From: Polynucleobacter sp. MWH-UH24A
GTDB lineage: Bacteria > Pseudomonadota > Gammaproteobacteria > Burkholderiales > Burkholderiaceae
Assembly: GCF_018687475.1 (NCBI RefSeq)
Contig: NZ_CP061292.1
Location: 682,001 to 746,000, forward strand
DNA: 64,000 bases
Reading direction: 5' to 3'
In this document: in pieces, positions 54,675 to 63,444 of the stretch
Numbering within the stretch: the first letter of the stretch is position 1
Layout: the number at the start of each line of letters is the position of its first letter
Program-made: the position numbers and the translations under genes
Notes under the pieces: model-generated
What the model was told of the DNA's origin: nothing
Databases searched by the model: none
The model's input: only the letters and a program-made list of their open reading frames with translations

Positions 54675-55757
54675 ATGAAACCGACGATTCATCGTATTTG
54701 TCAATCGTTTATCACGCTACGCAAAGAAGGACGCTTACGGCATCGTGATATTGCTATGAAGCTCGATATCTCGGAAGGGGAGTTGATTGCTGCTCATGTT
54801 GGACTTGGTACAGCGATTCGAAATGGCTTAAGAGCAATTCGTCTGAATACGGAGTGGCCAAAGCTACTTGCCTCAGTCGAGACGCTTGGGGAGGTCATGG
54901 CGCTTACTCGAAATGAAGCGTGTGTTCATGAAAAAATTGGCCAATACCGTCACGTTAGTCATGATGGGTCAGTGGGCCTCGTCGTGGGTGAGATTGACTT
55001 GCGGATCTTTTATCAACAGTGGTTTGCTGGATTTGCGGTTACTGAAAGTAGTTCTCAGGGAGAGCAGCATAGCTTGCAATTTTTTGATGCCCAGGGCCAG
55101 GCCATTCATAAGATTTATCTGAAACCACAGAGTGATGTGTCGGCTTTTGATGGAATCGTTTCATTATTCGCAGCCAGTCAACAAGAGCCTGGCCTTGAGG
55201 TTTTAAAGCCCAAGATAAAGTCAGATCCCATTCCAGACGAAGAGATTGATCGCGCCGGATTTTGGCAGGCATGGAGAGAACTCAAGGATACCCATGATTT
55301 TTATCCACTCTTACGAAAATACACGCTTACCCGTACTCAGGCACTTCGTTTGGCAGAGCCAGAGTTTGTTCGTGAGCTTTCTAAAGACTGCCTACGATCG
55401 ATGTTGCAGCGTGCAGCTCAGACCCAAACACCCATCATGGTTTTTGTTGGTAATCCTGGAATGATTCAGATTCATTCGGGACCCATTGATCGGATCATTG
55501 AGCAGGGGTCTTGGATCAATGTGATGGATCCCCGATTTAATCTGCATGTCCGCCACGATCTTATTGCGCATGCCTGGATTGTTCGTAAGCCAACTGTGGA
55601 TGGCATTGTCACTTCGATCGAGTTTTTTGATCACAGCGGTGAGGCTATTGCAATGTTTTTTGGAGAGCGCAAGCCCGGCAGCGCTGAGCTTGAATCCTGG
55701 CGAGACCTAGTAATCGATATTGAGGGTGAACATGGATTGATGGAGGTCTGCCAATGA
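54675..55757 (+). CDS. hmuS: HmuS/HemS-type haemin-degrading or haem-trafficking protein
   Basis: A 360-residue cytoplasmic protein made of two HemS repeats. Features include RHRDIAMKLDISEGELIAAH at the N terminus, LNTEWPKLLASVETLGEVMALTRN, and the second repeat with PIMVFVGNPGMIQIHSGPI and RFNLHVRHDLIAHAWIVRKP. These proteins accept haem after import and either release iron or shuttle haem. AAGGAGG lies before the ATG. It overlaps hmuT by four bases. Confidence 0.88.
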   Translation: MKPTIHRICQSFITLRKEGRLRHRDIAMKLDISEGELIAAHVGLGTAIRNGLRAIRLNTEWPKLLASVETLGEVMALTRNEACVHEKIGQYRHVSHDGSVGLVVGEIDLRIFYQQWFAGFAVTESSSQGEQHSLQFFDAQGQAIHKIYLKPQSDVSAFDGIVSLFAASQQEPGLEVLKPKIKSDPIPDEEIDRAGFWQAWRELKDTHDFYPLLRKYTLTRTQALRLAEPEFVRELSKDCLRSMLQRAAQTQTPIMVFVGNPGMIQIHSGPIDRIIEQGSWINVMDPRFNLHVRHDLIAHAWIVRKPTVDGIVTSIEFFDHSGEAIAMFFGERKPGSAELESWRDLVIDIEGEHGLMEVCQ

Positions 55758-56656
55758 GTGATCTTTGTCATACAGGGCGTCGTCGTGCGCTATGCACAAT
55801 CGCTACTATCCCTGTGGCTTGGTTTGGGAAGTCCACTTGGGCAGCACGAACTCAATCCATTTCAAGTCGCCAACGTCTGATTTGTATTGGATCCGCTGTT
55901 ACAGAAATTGTGTATGCACTCGAAGCAAACGATTTGATTGTGGGTGTTGATACGACCTCCATTTATCCAGATGCAGCCCGCTCATTGCCCAGCATTGGCT
56001 ACTCGAGAACCCTATCGGCGGAGGGCGTTTTATCCCTATCCCCAAGCCAAATCTTATGTACCGAGGATGCGGGTCCTCCAGTAGTACTTCAGCAGATCCA
56101 AGATGCCGGTATTCGGATACAACGGATACCTGCCCACCACACCTTTACCGGAGTTTGCGATCGGGTGATTGCGATTGGTCAGGCGATTCATCAACCAACT
56201 CGAGCTGATCAATTGAAGTTTCAGTTGCAGCAGCAGTGGGCTCGTATAGAAGATGCGATGAAAGCTAAACCCTTTCCAAGTGCAGCTCCTCGTGTGCTCT
56301 ATATTCATTCAATGAACCCATCCCAAGTGATGGTCTCTGGCCAAGAAACCAATGCCAATGCCATGATTCGTTACGCTGGTCTGCGAAATGCGATGGATGG
56401 ATTTCGGGGCTATAAGCCACTTACTCCAGAAGCAGTGATTGTGGCCAATCCCGATTTAATTTTGGTCACCGACCAAGGGCTGCAAGCGATTGGCGGACGT
56501 AGTCAGCTTGCGCGTTTGCCCGGTATGGAAAGAACGAAAGCGATTCTTAGTCAGAAGGTTATTTCGATGGATGCCGTTTATTTATTGGGGTTTGGTCCAC
56601 GAATGCCTGAGGCGGTCATAACTCTGTATCGTCAAGCACGAGCATTATTCGGATGA
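55754..56656 (+). CDS. hmuT: Haem ABC transporter periplasmic binding protein
   Basis: A 300-residue class III solute-binding protein. The N terminus has an Arg-rich run (TGRRRALCTIATIP) resembling a Tat signal rather than a lipobox. ICIGSAVTEIVYALEA, SIGYSRTLSAEGVLSLSP (with the likely haem-ligand Tyr) and ETNANAMIRYAG match HmuT/ShuT. Its stop overlaps the hmuU start. Confidence 0.88.
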   Translation: MSDLCHTGRRRALCTIATIPVAWFGKSTWAARTQSISSRQRLICIGSAVTEIVYALEANDLIVGVDTTSIYPDAARSLPSIGYSRTLSAEGVLSLSPSQILCTEDAGPPVVLQQIQDAGIRIQRIPAHHTFTGVCDRVIAIGQAIHQPTRADQLKFQLQQQWARIEDAMKAKPFPSAAPRVLYIHSMNPSQVMVSGQETNANAMIRYAGLRNAMDGFRGYKPLTPEAVIVANPDLILVTDQGLQAIGGRSQLARLPGMERTKAILSQKVISMDAVYLLGFGPRMPEAVITLYRQARALFG

Positions 56657-57696
56657 GGCAGGCTGTCAGTCATTTTGATTACTCAACCTGGATTATAAGA
56701 CTCGGGATATTTTTTATAGGATTGTTTGCATTTCTAATTGCAGTGAACTTCGGTGCCGTGGATATTCAAAGCGCTGATTGGTTACACCTATTTAGTCAGC
56801 AGAATGGTTATGAGGGTGCCAGTTATGTGCTTTGGACCATTCGGATCCCACGTGTCTTATTAGCTATTACGGTTGGCGCGGCTCTAGGCATTGCAGGCGC
56901 TCTCGCACAAAGCTTATTTCGTAATCCTTTAGCTGATCCTGGTCTATTGGGAGTCTCTGCGGGCGCCAGTTGCAGCGTGGCGATCGGTATCGTGATGTTG
57001 GATGGCTTTCGTTTTATTCCAACCGAAGAACTTCGGGTTTGGGCCATCCCATTTTTTGCATTCTTGGGTGCTATAGCGGTTTGTTTCTGTCTTGATTATG
57101 TTGCCCGTGTTGTATCTCCGGGATCGATTACTGGTTTGCTATTAACCGGCATTGCATTGAATGCCTTAGCAGGTGCCGTGATCGGCCTGTGCACTTATCT
57201 AGCTAACGATGAACAATTGCGTAGCTTTACTTTCTGGACCCTTGGGTCTCTCGCAAGCGCGCGATGGTTAATGGTCGGGATGCTGATTGGAGTCTTGGTC
57301 ATCGGATGGGCCTGGATTCGAACTCTTTTACAGGATCTGAATGCTTTGACATTGGGTGAGAGCATTGCGAATCATCTCGGGGTAGACATTTTGCGGCTAC
57401 GAACGAAGGCCATCGTTTTGGTCGCCACTCTTTCTGGATTGGCGGTTGCGTGGTGCGGCATGATTGGCTTTATTGGTTTAATGGCACCCAACCTTGTGCG
57501 GATTTATTTAGGGTCTGATCAAAAGAGGGTGATTCCTTATTCAGCGGGTGTTGGGGCGATCCTGCTGGTGATTGCTGACACCATTGCCAGGACCATTGCA
57601 ATCCCCGCAGAGCTTCCTGTCGGTATTTTTACAGCCCTACTGGGTGGACCATTATTTTTGATCCTATTGCGGCAATATCGATCAAGGCTTGATTGA
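56653..57696 (+). CDS. hmuU: Haem ABC transporter permease
   Basis: A 347-residue FecCD/BtuC-type permease with about ten helices. RIPRVLLAITVGAALGIAGA and NPLADPGLLGVSAGA form the conserved cytoplasmic coupling region, and GMIGFIGLMAPNLVR is the second signature. It lies between hmuT and hmuV with minimal spacing. Confidence 0.9.
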   Translation: MRQAVSHFDYSTWIIRLGIFFIGLFAFLIAVNFGAVDIQSADWLHLFSQQNGYEGASYVLWTIRIPRVLLAITVGAALGIAGALAQSLFRNPLADPGLLGVSAGASCSVAIGIVMLDGFRFIPTEELRVWAIPFFAFLGAIAVCFCLDYVARVVSPGSITGLLLTGIALNALAGAVIGLCTYLANDEQLRSFTFWTLGSLASARWLMVGMLIGVLVIGWAWIRTLLQDLNALTLGESIANHLGVDILRLRTKAIVLVATLSGLAVAWCGMIGFIGLMAPNLVRIYLGSDQKRVIPYSAGVGAILLVIADTIARTIAIPAELPVGIFTALLGGPLFLILLRQYRSRLD

Positions 57697-57697
57697 T

Positions 57698-58468
57698 ATG
57701 CAATTGCGGCTTGATCACGCTTCTTTGCAGCTTGGAAAAAAACTCTTCGGACCCTTTAATTTCTCGATCAAGGCAGGTGAGCGTATTGCGATCTTGGGAA
57801 AAAGCGGTGCCGGTAAGTCAACGATTGTGCGGTTGATTGCGCGAGAGCATCAACTAAAAAGTGGCTCGATTTTGATCAACGGCACTTCGATGAATCAGTA
57901 CTCATCGGCGCAACTGAGTCGAATTCGCGGGGTTCTGCCTCAGAACACCCAAATTGCCTTTGGACTCATGACCGATCTTGTGATTGAGCTGGGGCGGGTG
58001 AGCGCCCCAAATAAGGTCAACCAAGAAACGATTGTTATGCAAGCAGCCCAGATGGCGTGTGCGGAGCATCTTTTAGGACGCACTTTTAATACGCTATCTG
58101 GCGGTGAGCAAGCACGAGTTCATCTGGCACGGGTCTTTGCTCAACTATGGGATGCATATGATGGTCTGATATTGGTAGACGAACCAGTGGCGGCATTAGA
58201 CCCAGGGCTGCAGTACCAATTACTGAGTACGATCGATCACTTTGCCAGCGAGAGAAACCATGCGGTACTAGCCGTTTTGCATGACATCAATCATGCCTTG
58301 GATTTTGAGCGTTTACTGCTTGTTGAGCAGGGACGCATTATTCAGGATCGTCCAGCCGATCATGGTGCACCAGTGGACTTAGAGCGCTTATATGGTATTC
58401 AGTTAGAGCATCTTCGCGATAGCCTGGGGAGAAGTGTGCTGATTCAGATTCACCCATCCGGTATTTAA
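57698..58468 (+). CDS. hmuV: Haem ABC transporter ATPase
   Basis: A 256-residue ABC ATPase. The Walker A motif is GKSGAGKST, the signature is LSGGEQARVHLARV, Walker B is LILVDEPVAALD and the switch His is in VLHDINHALDF. It starts one base after the hmuU stop; a TTG three codons upstream is a weaker choice. It completes the hmuSTUV import system. Confidence 0.92.
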   Translation: MQLRLDHASLQLGKKLFGPFNFSIKAGERIAILGKSGAGKSTIVRLIAREHQLKSGSILINGTSMNQYSSAQLSRIRGVLPQNTQIAFGLMTDLVIELGRVSAPNKVNQETIVMQAAQMACAEHLLGRTFNTLSGGEQARVHLARVFAQLWDAYDGLILVDEPVAALDPGLQYQLLSTIDHFASERNHAVLAVLHDINHALDFERLLLVEQGRIIQDRPADHGAPVDLERLYGIQLEHLRDSLGRSVLIQIHPSGI

Positions 58469-58541
58469 CCGTAACTGAACACTTTAAATTATGGGTTGGA
58501 TGCCATATGATCTATTCATTAGCAACTGTGATGGAGGGGAC

Positions 58542-58934
58542 ATGATTGATCATTTGGATCATTTGGTTTTAACAACTGCACACGAGGAACAGTGCATCCA
58601 TTTCTATACACGCATTCTTGGGATGAAACTTGAGTCATTTATTGGGGGAACACCACCGGTTGAGCGTAAAGCATTCAAGTTTGGTCAGCAAAAGATTAAT
58701 CTTCATATCAAAGGTAAAGAATTTGAACCCAAGGCGGATGTTCCAACACCTGGTTCGCTTGATTTATGTTTTATTGCAGACCGTCCATTGAAGGAGGTGA
58801 TTGAGCAATTAAAAATTCTAAATTGGCCAATCATCGAAGGGCCGGTTGTTCGGACTGGAGCAACGACGAAAATAAATTCAGTTTATGTACGCGACCCCGA
58901 CCAAAATCTAATCGAGATCAGTGAATTGCTCTAA
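58542..58934 (+). CDS. VOC (glyoxalase-like) family protein
   Basis: A 130-residue VOC protein starting MIDHLDHLVLTT and ending NSVYVRDPDQNLIEISELL, clearly the same GLOD5-like subgroup as the protein at 8689-9087, with the metal ligand pattern His...Glu conserved. It follows hmuV by 73 bases. The substrate is unknown, and a link to haem uptake is not indicated beyond position. It is convergent with the GNAT gene. Confidence 0.8.
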   Translation: MIDHLDHLVLTTAHEEQCIHFYTRILGMKLESFIGGTPPVERKAFKFGQQKINLHIKGKEFEPKADVPTPGSLDLCFIADRPLKEVIEQLKILNWPIIEGPVVRTGATTKINSVYVRDPDQNLIEISELL

Positions 58935-58944
58935 GAGCTTAACT

Positions 58945-59493
58945 TTAGATGGCCTTTGTGTCCTTCAGCCGGTCTTCGACAAAGTAATACCAATTGGCTT
59001 GACGTTGCCAATATTCCTTCCATAGGGATCGCCAGCTGGGTTTGGGTAGGTCCATATGACCTTCAACATCGCCGTAGATATTCCTGGATTGCAAGCCGTG
59101 CTTATCGCATAAATGTCGAATTGCTTGATTCTCGATGACGCAATGCATATAGAGCGTATGGTAGCCACGGTTTTGAGCCCAAGTGATTGCTTCGCTCAAT
59201 AGTTGATCGGCAATGCCATGTCGACGAAACTCTTTTTTCACAATCACGCCAAATTCCACTGCATCATCAAGACAGGCAATATGAATTACACCAGCCCAGT
59301 GTCCATCGTGATGAGCAATTAAAAAATGATGATTTGCCTTGTCCTGTTTAAATTTGCGGATGAGGCGGTTGATGCCCTCAGCACTTAAGCTAATCCCAAA
59401 GTAGTTCCTTAGCGTCTGGGGGTCCAAGGTTTTTAGCCACGAGCCGTACCGACTGATTTGAGTTTCGGGCAGGAAGTGAGTGAAAACCGTCAT
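58945..59493 (-). CDS. GNAT-family acetyltransferase
   Basis: A 182-residue protein starting MTVFTHFLPETQISRYG. The acetyl-CoA motif VEFGVIVKKEFRRHGIADQLL has the R-R-x-G-I-A loop, and NQAIRHLCDKHGLQSRN is the motif B region. The ATG at 59493 is chosen because it lies one base after the stop of a short gene with a strong ribosome site; an upstream in-frame TTG at 59565 would overlap that gene. The substrate is unknown. Confidence 0.75.
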   Translation of the reverse strand: MTVFTHFLPETQISRYGSWLKTLDPQTLRNYFGISLSAEGINRLIRKFKQDKANHHFLIAHHDGHWAGVIHIACLDDAVEFGVIVKKEFRRHGIADQLLSEAITWAQNRGYHTLYMHCVIENQAIRHLCDKHGLQSRNIYGDVEGHMDLPKPSWRSLWKEYWQRQANWYYFVEDRLKDTKAI

Positions 59494-59494
59494 T

Positions 59495-59599
59495 TCATGA
59501 CCCCATGGGGTAATTTTTTCGGTTCCTTGCGAGATACGCAAGGCGTGCCTCAGACCAAGCTTCAATGCTATTTTTGAGTAATTTGATTAGATTTTTCAT
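59495..59599 (-). CDS. 34-residue basic peptide coupled to the GNAT gene
   Basis: A short frame starting MKNLIKLLKNSIEAW with AGAGGAAAA before its ATG, the best ribosome site of this transcript. The peptide is amphipathic and basic, with ARLAYLARNRKNYP near the end, loosely like DUF1127 proteins but without their conserved pattern. The stop is one base before the GNAT ATG, so it may act as a leader for coupled translation or as a functional small protein. Confidence 0.5.
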   Translation of the reverse strand: MKNLIKLLKNSIEAWSEARLAYLARNRKNYPMGS

Positions 59600-59603
59600 G
59601 CAT

Positions 59604-59880
59604 TTTCCTCTTGTAAAGGTATGATTTAAATAGGAATTAACTCTTTTTAAGGGTTAACCCTAAATCTACTATACGCTTAATTTAAGAATGTTGCATGACA
59701 GCATTTGTAAGCGTGGCTTTATCCCAACTCTCCACATTTGCCATTGCAGGAGACATTCCTCAACAACGACTAAGAAAAAACGGGGAATGCTGATGGAGTA
59801 TGGTTTTTTGCTGGAGCGTATAAAAACAAAACTGATACTATCGAATGGTTTATATCGATAACGAATAACTATTCCGATCT
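59604..59880. other. Non-coding gap before the antiporter gene
   Basis: A gap of about 277 bases separates divergent transcripts. It contains a perfect 12-base palindrome AGGGTTAACCCT at 59650-59661 and otherwise AT-rich sequence presumed to hold both promoters. I see no gene or RNA in it. Confidence 0.5.
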
Positions 59881-61578
59881 ATGCCACATGACGTTACTCT
59901 GATTGCTACTCTAGCTGGAGGTTTTGGATTGGCTCTGATCTTTGGCTTGGCTGCCTCATATTTGAAAATGCCGCCATTGCTCGGCTATTTAATTGCTGGG
60001 GTCATGATTGGACCTGCAACTCCTGGATTCGTGGCAGACATTGGGCTATCGCAGCAGTTAGCAGAGATTGGTGTAATGCTCTTGATGTTTGGTGTCGGAC
60101 TGCATTTTTCATTTGACGATTTGATGGCCGTCAAAAAAATTGCCGTACCTGGTGCATTACTCCAGATTATTGTGGTTACCGCACTTGGTTTTATGGTTGC
60201 AAGCTATTGGGATTTATCAACCATTGGTGCCATTGTTTTTGGCCTCAGCTTGTCTGTTGCAAGTACCGTTGTTCTTTTGCGAGTACTTGAATCAAAAGGC
60301 TTGTTGGAAACAGCGAATGGCCAAATTGCAGTTGGTTGGCTCGTAGTTGAGGACCTCGTCATGGTCTTAGCCCTGGTTTTATTGCCTGTATTGGCTGGTA
60401 TCTATGGGGATAACGCAGCCACTACTCAGCAGGCGAGTTCTGGCGATTTACTGTCTATGATTGGTTTAACCCTTGCAAAAGTTGCCGCATTTATCGCACT
60501 GATGCTAGTGGTTGGGAAGCGTTTATTACCCAAGATGTTATGGTTGGTGGCAAAGAGTGGCTCGCGAGAGCTGTTTACTTTGGCTGTCATTGCTACCGCA
60601 ATTGGGGTTGCCTTCTTTTCGGCTGAATTATTTGATGTATCTTTTGCGCTCGGCGCATTCTTTGCGGGCATGATGCTTGGTGAGTCCGAGCTAAGTAAAC
60701 GTGCTGCTGATGAATCTTTACCCTTACGCGATGCCTTTGCTGTTTTATTCTTTGTATCGGTTGGAATGGTTTTTAACCCGGAGATCGTTTGGCAAGAGCC
60801 GCTTAAATTGTTAATCGTTGTTTCAATCATTCTGATTGGAAATATGGCAGTGGGTATTGTTCTGGTTCTCCTATTTAATTACCCACTTGGAACCGCTTTA
60901 ACAGTCGGTGTGAGCTTGGCACAAATTGGTGAGTTCTCATTCATTCTCGCTGGCATGGGCCTTGCCATGAATCTAATCCCGAATGAGGCTTATAGCTTGA
61001 TACTGGCGGGCGCAATTTTATCGATCGCCTTAAACTCCTTCTTATTTAATGGCATTGAACCTGCCCTTGTATGGGCTCGAAAACGCTCTCATCTGGCGCG
61101 TAAGCTTGATGAGCGACTCGACCCCCTTTCTTTATTGCCAAGTACTGTCAATCAATCGCTCTTACATAAGCAGGTGGTCATTGTTGGTTATGGTCGAGTG
61201 GGTAAAAAAGTCTTTGAGAACCTTAAATCACATAATATTAATTGCGTGATTGCTGAAAAAGATCGCGGTCTTGTTGAGAACTTACGAAACCAAAATATTC
61301 CTGCCGTAACCGGTGACGCAGCTGATCCTTTTGTGTTGATTCAAGCACATATCGCCCGCGCCGCAATCTTGGTCATTGCAACGAAAGATTCGATTGATAT
61401 TAGCAAGATGGTTGAGACTGCCCGAACCCTTAATCCGGAAGTAAAAATATTTATTCGAGCACGAAACCCTGAAGAGGTTGAGCTTTATGAAAAAGAGGGT
61501 TGGGGCAAATCCTTTACCCCCGAGGACGAGTTAGCAGCACGCATCACTGGCGAGGTTGTGGCGGAGATGGCAAAATAA
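59881..61578 (+). CDS. CPA2 monovalent cation:proton antiporter with TrkA-N domain (YbaL/KefB-like)
   Basis: A 565-residue protein with about twelve helices (KMPPLLGYLIAGVMIGP, GVGLHFSFDDL, SVASTVVLLRVLE with GWLVVEDL) followed by a cytoplasmic NAD-binding TrkA-N domain (VVIVGYGRVGKKVFENL). It exports potassium or sodium in exchange for protons. Closest in layout to YbaL. It has no KefF/KefG-type partner gene nearby. Confidence 0.88.
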   Translation: MPHDVTLIATLAGGFGLALIFGLAASYLKMPPLLGYLIAGVMIGPATPGFVADIGLSQQLAEIGVMLLMFGVGLHFSFDDLMAVKKIAVPGALLQIIVVTALGFMVASYWDLSTIGAIVFGLSLSVASTVVLLRVLESKGLLETANGQIAVGWLVVEDLVMVLALVLLPVLAGIYGDNAATTQQASSGDLLSMIGLTLAKVAAFIALMLVVGKRLLPKMLWLVAKSGSRELFTLAVIATAIGVAFFSAELFDVSFALGAFFAGMMLGESELSKRAADESLPLRDAFAVLFFVSVGMVFNPEIVWQEPLKLLIVVSIILIGNMAVGIVLVLLFNYPLGTALTVGVSLAQIGEFSFILAGMGLAMNLIPNEAYSLILAGAILSIALNSFLFNGIEPALVWARKRSHLARKLDERLDPLSLLPSTVNQSLLHKQVVIVGYGRVGKKVFENLKSHNINCVIAEKDRGLVENLRNQNIPAVTGDAADPFVLIQAHIARAAILVIATKDSIDISKMVETARTLNPEVKIFIRARNPEEVELYEKEGWGKSFTPEDELAARITGEVVAEMAK

Positions 61579-61624
61579 TTCATTCTTTTGTGTATCGCTG
61601 AAATTAATGAACCCCAAGATCGTG

Positions 61625-62725
61625 ATGGCTAAATCAAAGAAGCCTATTTGTATTGCGGTGAGTGTCGCCACGATGCTCTTATTAGGTGCTTGCGCAGGTG
61701 GGCAATCAAATACTGGCTCTGGAAGCTCTGTCTCGGCCAGTGCCAGCCCCCAAACATTATCAAATGCGCAACTGGAGTCCTTGGTTTCTCCTATTGCTTT
61801 GTACCCCGATTCATTACTCTCCATCATGCTGTTGGCTTCAACTTATCCACTCGAGGTTGCTGAAGCCTATAACTGGCGCTCGAGCAATGCGAGTTTGCAA
61901 GGCAGTGCGCTCACCAATGCGCTAAATGCCCAATCGTGGAACGATAGTGTGAAGTCATTAATGACATTTCCCCAGGCGTTAACCATGATGGGTAAGCAAT
62001 TGCAGTGGACGCAAAATCTCGGAAATGCCTATAAATTACAACCGGCAGATACGATGAAAGCTATTCAGGCACTGCGTAAGAAAGCGCAAGCCGCCGGTAC
62101 ATTAAAAACGAATGCTCAAATGACCGTGAGTACCGATGCAAGCGGAAACATCATGATTGCGCCACCCAATACGCAAATTGTGTATGTACCAACTTATAAC
62201 CCAACCCAGATGTATGGCCCATGGCCCTATCCCGATTACCCACCTTATCCAGCATACGATCCAGCTTGGGGTGCAATGTCTTTTGGGGTAGGTTTAGCAG
62301 TCGGAGGAGCATTATGGGCAACGCCAGCTTGGTCAAGTGGCACGATTAATGTCAACAATAATGAGCAACGTCCAAATCGTGGTCTTATTGGTCCTAGCAG
62401 CATTGCAAATCAGCAGCGCTTGTTAAATGACTGGAAAAATAACGCAACCCCACAAGAGCGTCAAGATGCGCGCAATGCCGCGCAACGTGCTGATAGTTCA
62501 TTTCAGAAAGATGCCACTCCAGAGGAGAAAGCACAAGCGAATCGACTTAACCAAGAGGGGCGCCGAGCGATTTCCGAGGATCGTGCAAACCCCAATGCAA
62601 CTCGGGAAGCTGCTCAAGAAAATGCGATGCGGGAGCAAGCTCGCTTTGATGAGAATCGAGATCGTTTTGGGGGTTTTCGTGGAGGCGGTTTTGGAGCAGG
62701 TCGTATGGGAGGCTTTAGACGTTAA
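61625..62725 (+). CDS. DUF3300 lipoprotein
   Basis: A 366-residue lipoprotein with the signal KKPICIAVSVATMLLLGAC (Cys23 from this start). The DUF3300 domain spans about residues 50-230: LESLVSPIALYPDSLLSIML, EVAEAYNWR, WNDSVKSLMTFPQAL and IVYVPTYNPTQMYGPWPYP. A Gln/Asn/Arg-rich tail ends in Gly-Arg repeats. The function is unknown. An ATG six codons earlier is possible. The stop overlaps the next start. Confidence 0.83.
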   Translation: MAKSKKPICIAVSVATMLLLGACAGGQSNTGSGSSVSASASPQTLSNAQLESLVSPIALYPDSLLSIMLLASTYPLEVAEAYNWRSSNASLQGSALTNALNAQSWNDSVKSLMTFPQALTMMGKQLQWTQNLGNAYKLQPADTMKAIQALRKKAQAAGTLKTNAQMTVSTDASGNIMIAPPNTQIVYVPTYNPTQMYGPWPYPDYPPYPAYDPAWGAMSFGVGLAVGGALWATPAWSSGTINVNNNEQRPNRGLIGPSSIANQQRLLNDWKNNATPQERQDARNAAQRADSSFQKDATPEEKAQANRLNQEGRRAISEDRANPNATREAAQENAMREQARFDENRDRFGGFRGGGFGAGRMGGFRR

Positions 62726-63102
62726 TGGTACGAATAATGAAAACACTGAGGGTAAGCATTGGATTGGTGATCAGCTTTTTGGTCTTACTTCCCGTTACCA
62801 GTTTTGCTCAAGTAAAGCCGCATGATGCATCAACGGCTGCGATGGTGGAGCTTTGTAAGTCGCGAAATGACATCGATGCCCAAAACTTTTGCTTCGGGTT
62901 TGGTGAGGGGGTTTATCAAGCCTATTTAGCTAGTCGGCCAGCGGGCTCAAAACCCAGTATTTGCTTTGCAGCAATTAATCACACGCGTGAGCAAATATTG
63001 GATGATTTTTTAAAGTGGAATCAGCAAAATCCGCAATTTAACCTAGAGCAAGCTGCCAAAACCTTGATCCGTTTTTTTAAACAACGCTACCCCTGTAAGT
63101 GA
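62725..63102 (+). CDS. Rap1a/Tai-type small exported protein
   Basis: A 125-residue secreted protein with signal peptide (ends TSFAQ). The four cysteines (VELCKS, NFCFGFGEGVYQAY, SICFAA, YPCK) and the FGxGxYQAY core match the Rap1a/Tai immunity fold (PF18602), known as immunity proteins for some type VI amidase toxins but also common as solitary exported proteins. It is coupled to the DUF3300 gene by a TAATG overlap. No toxin gene is adjacent. Confidence 0.78.
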   Translation: MVRIMKTLRVSIGLVISFLVLLPVTSFAQVKPHDASTAAMVELCKSRNDIDAQNFCFGFGEGVYQAYLASRPAGSKPSICFAAINHTREQILDDFLKWNQQNPQFNLEQAAKTLIRFFKQRYPCK

Positions 63103-63162
63103 TGGCTTAATCGTTATACAATAATTCTAGTCCCGCCGATTCTTTTTGCTGAAAGGAAAAAA

Positions 63163-63381
63163 ATGCTCCAGATGCTAATTAATGATTCAATGAGTACAAA
63201 AGACAAGGTCATGAAAATCGCTGGTTTTGTTGGTATGGTTGTTAGCATTACCCTAGCGTTTTACTTGATCTTCTCAGCAAGTGCCCCTGACTCCAAAACT
63301 GCTGTATTCATATTCTCCCTGGGGTCCGGTCTTGCTCTTGGCTACTTGTCATTTGCTATTAAACAAAAATCCCGAAATTAA
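63163..63381 (+). CDS. 72-residue two-helix membrane protein
   Basis: A small protein with AAAGGAAAA before the ATG and two hydrophobic segments (IAGFVGMVVSITLAFYLIF and TAVFIFSLGSGLALGYLSF), ending KQKSRN. I do not recognise a family. A second ATG ten codons in (MSTKDK) could be the true start. A good terminator follows at 63402. Confidence 0.6.
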   Translation: MLQMLINDSMSTKDKVMKIAGFVGMVVSITLAFYLIFSASAPDSKTAVFIFSLGSGLALGYLSFAIKQKSRN

Positions 63382-63401
63382 TTCAATTAATTTGTTCCCA
63401 C

Positions 63402-63430
63402 ATGGCTCCATCGCGGAGCCATTTTATTTT
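63402..63430 (+). terminator. Rho-independent terminator
   Basis: ATGGCTCC (63402-63409) and GGAGCCAT (63415-63422) are perfect eight-base arms around ATCGC, followed by TTTATTTT. It ends the transcript of the small membrane protein. Confidence 0.85.
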
Positions 63431-63444
63431 CTTGAGAGCCATCG

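Noticed and set aside
62427-62825. 132-codon plus-strand frame across the DUF3300-Rap1a junction
   Set aside because: It overlaps two genes with clear family motifs and its Lys/Arg-rich sequence is a shadow frame.
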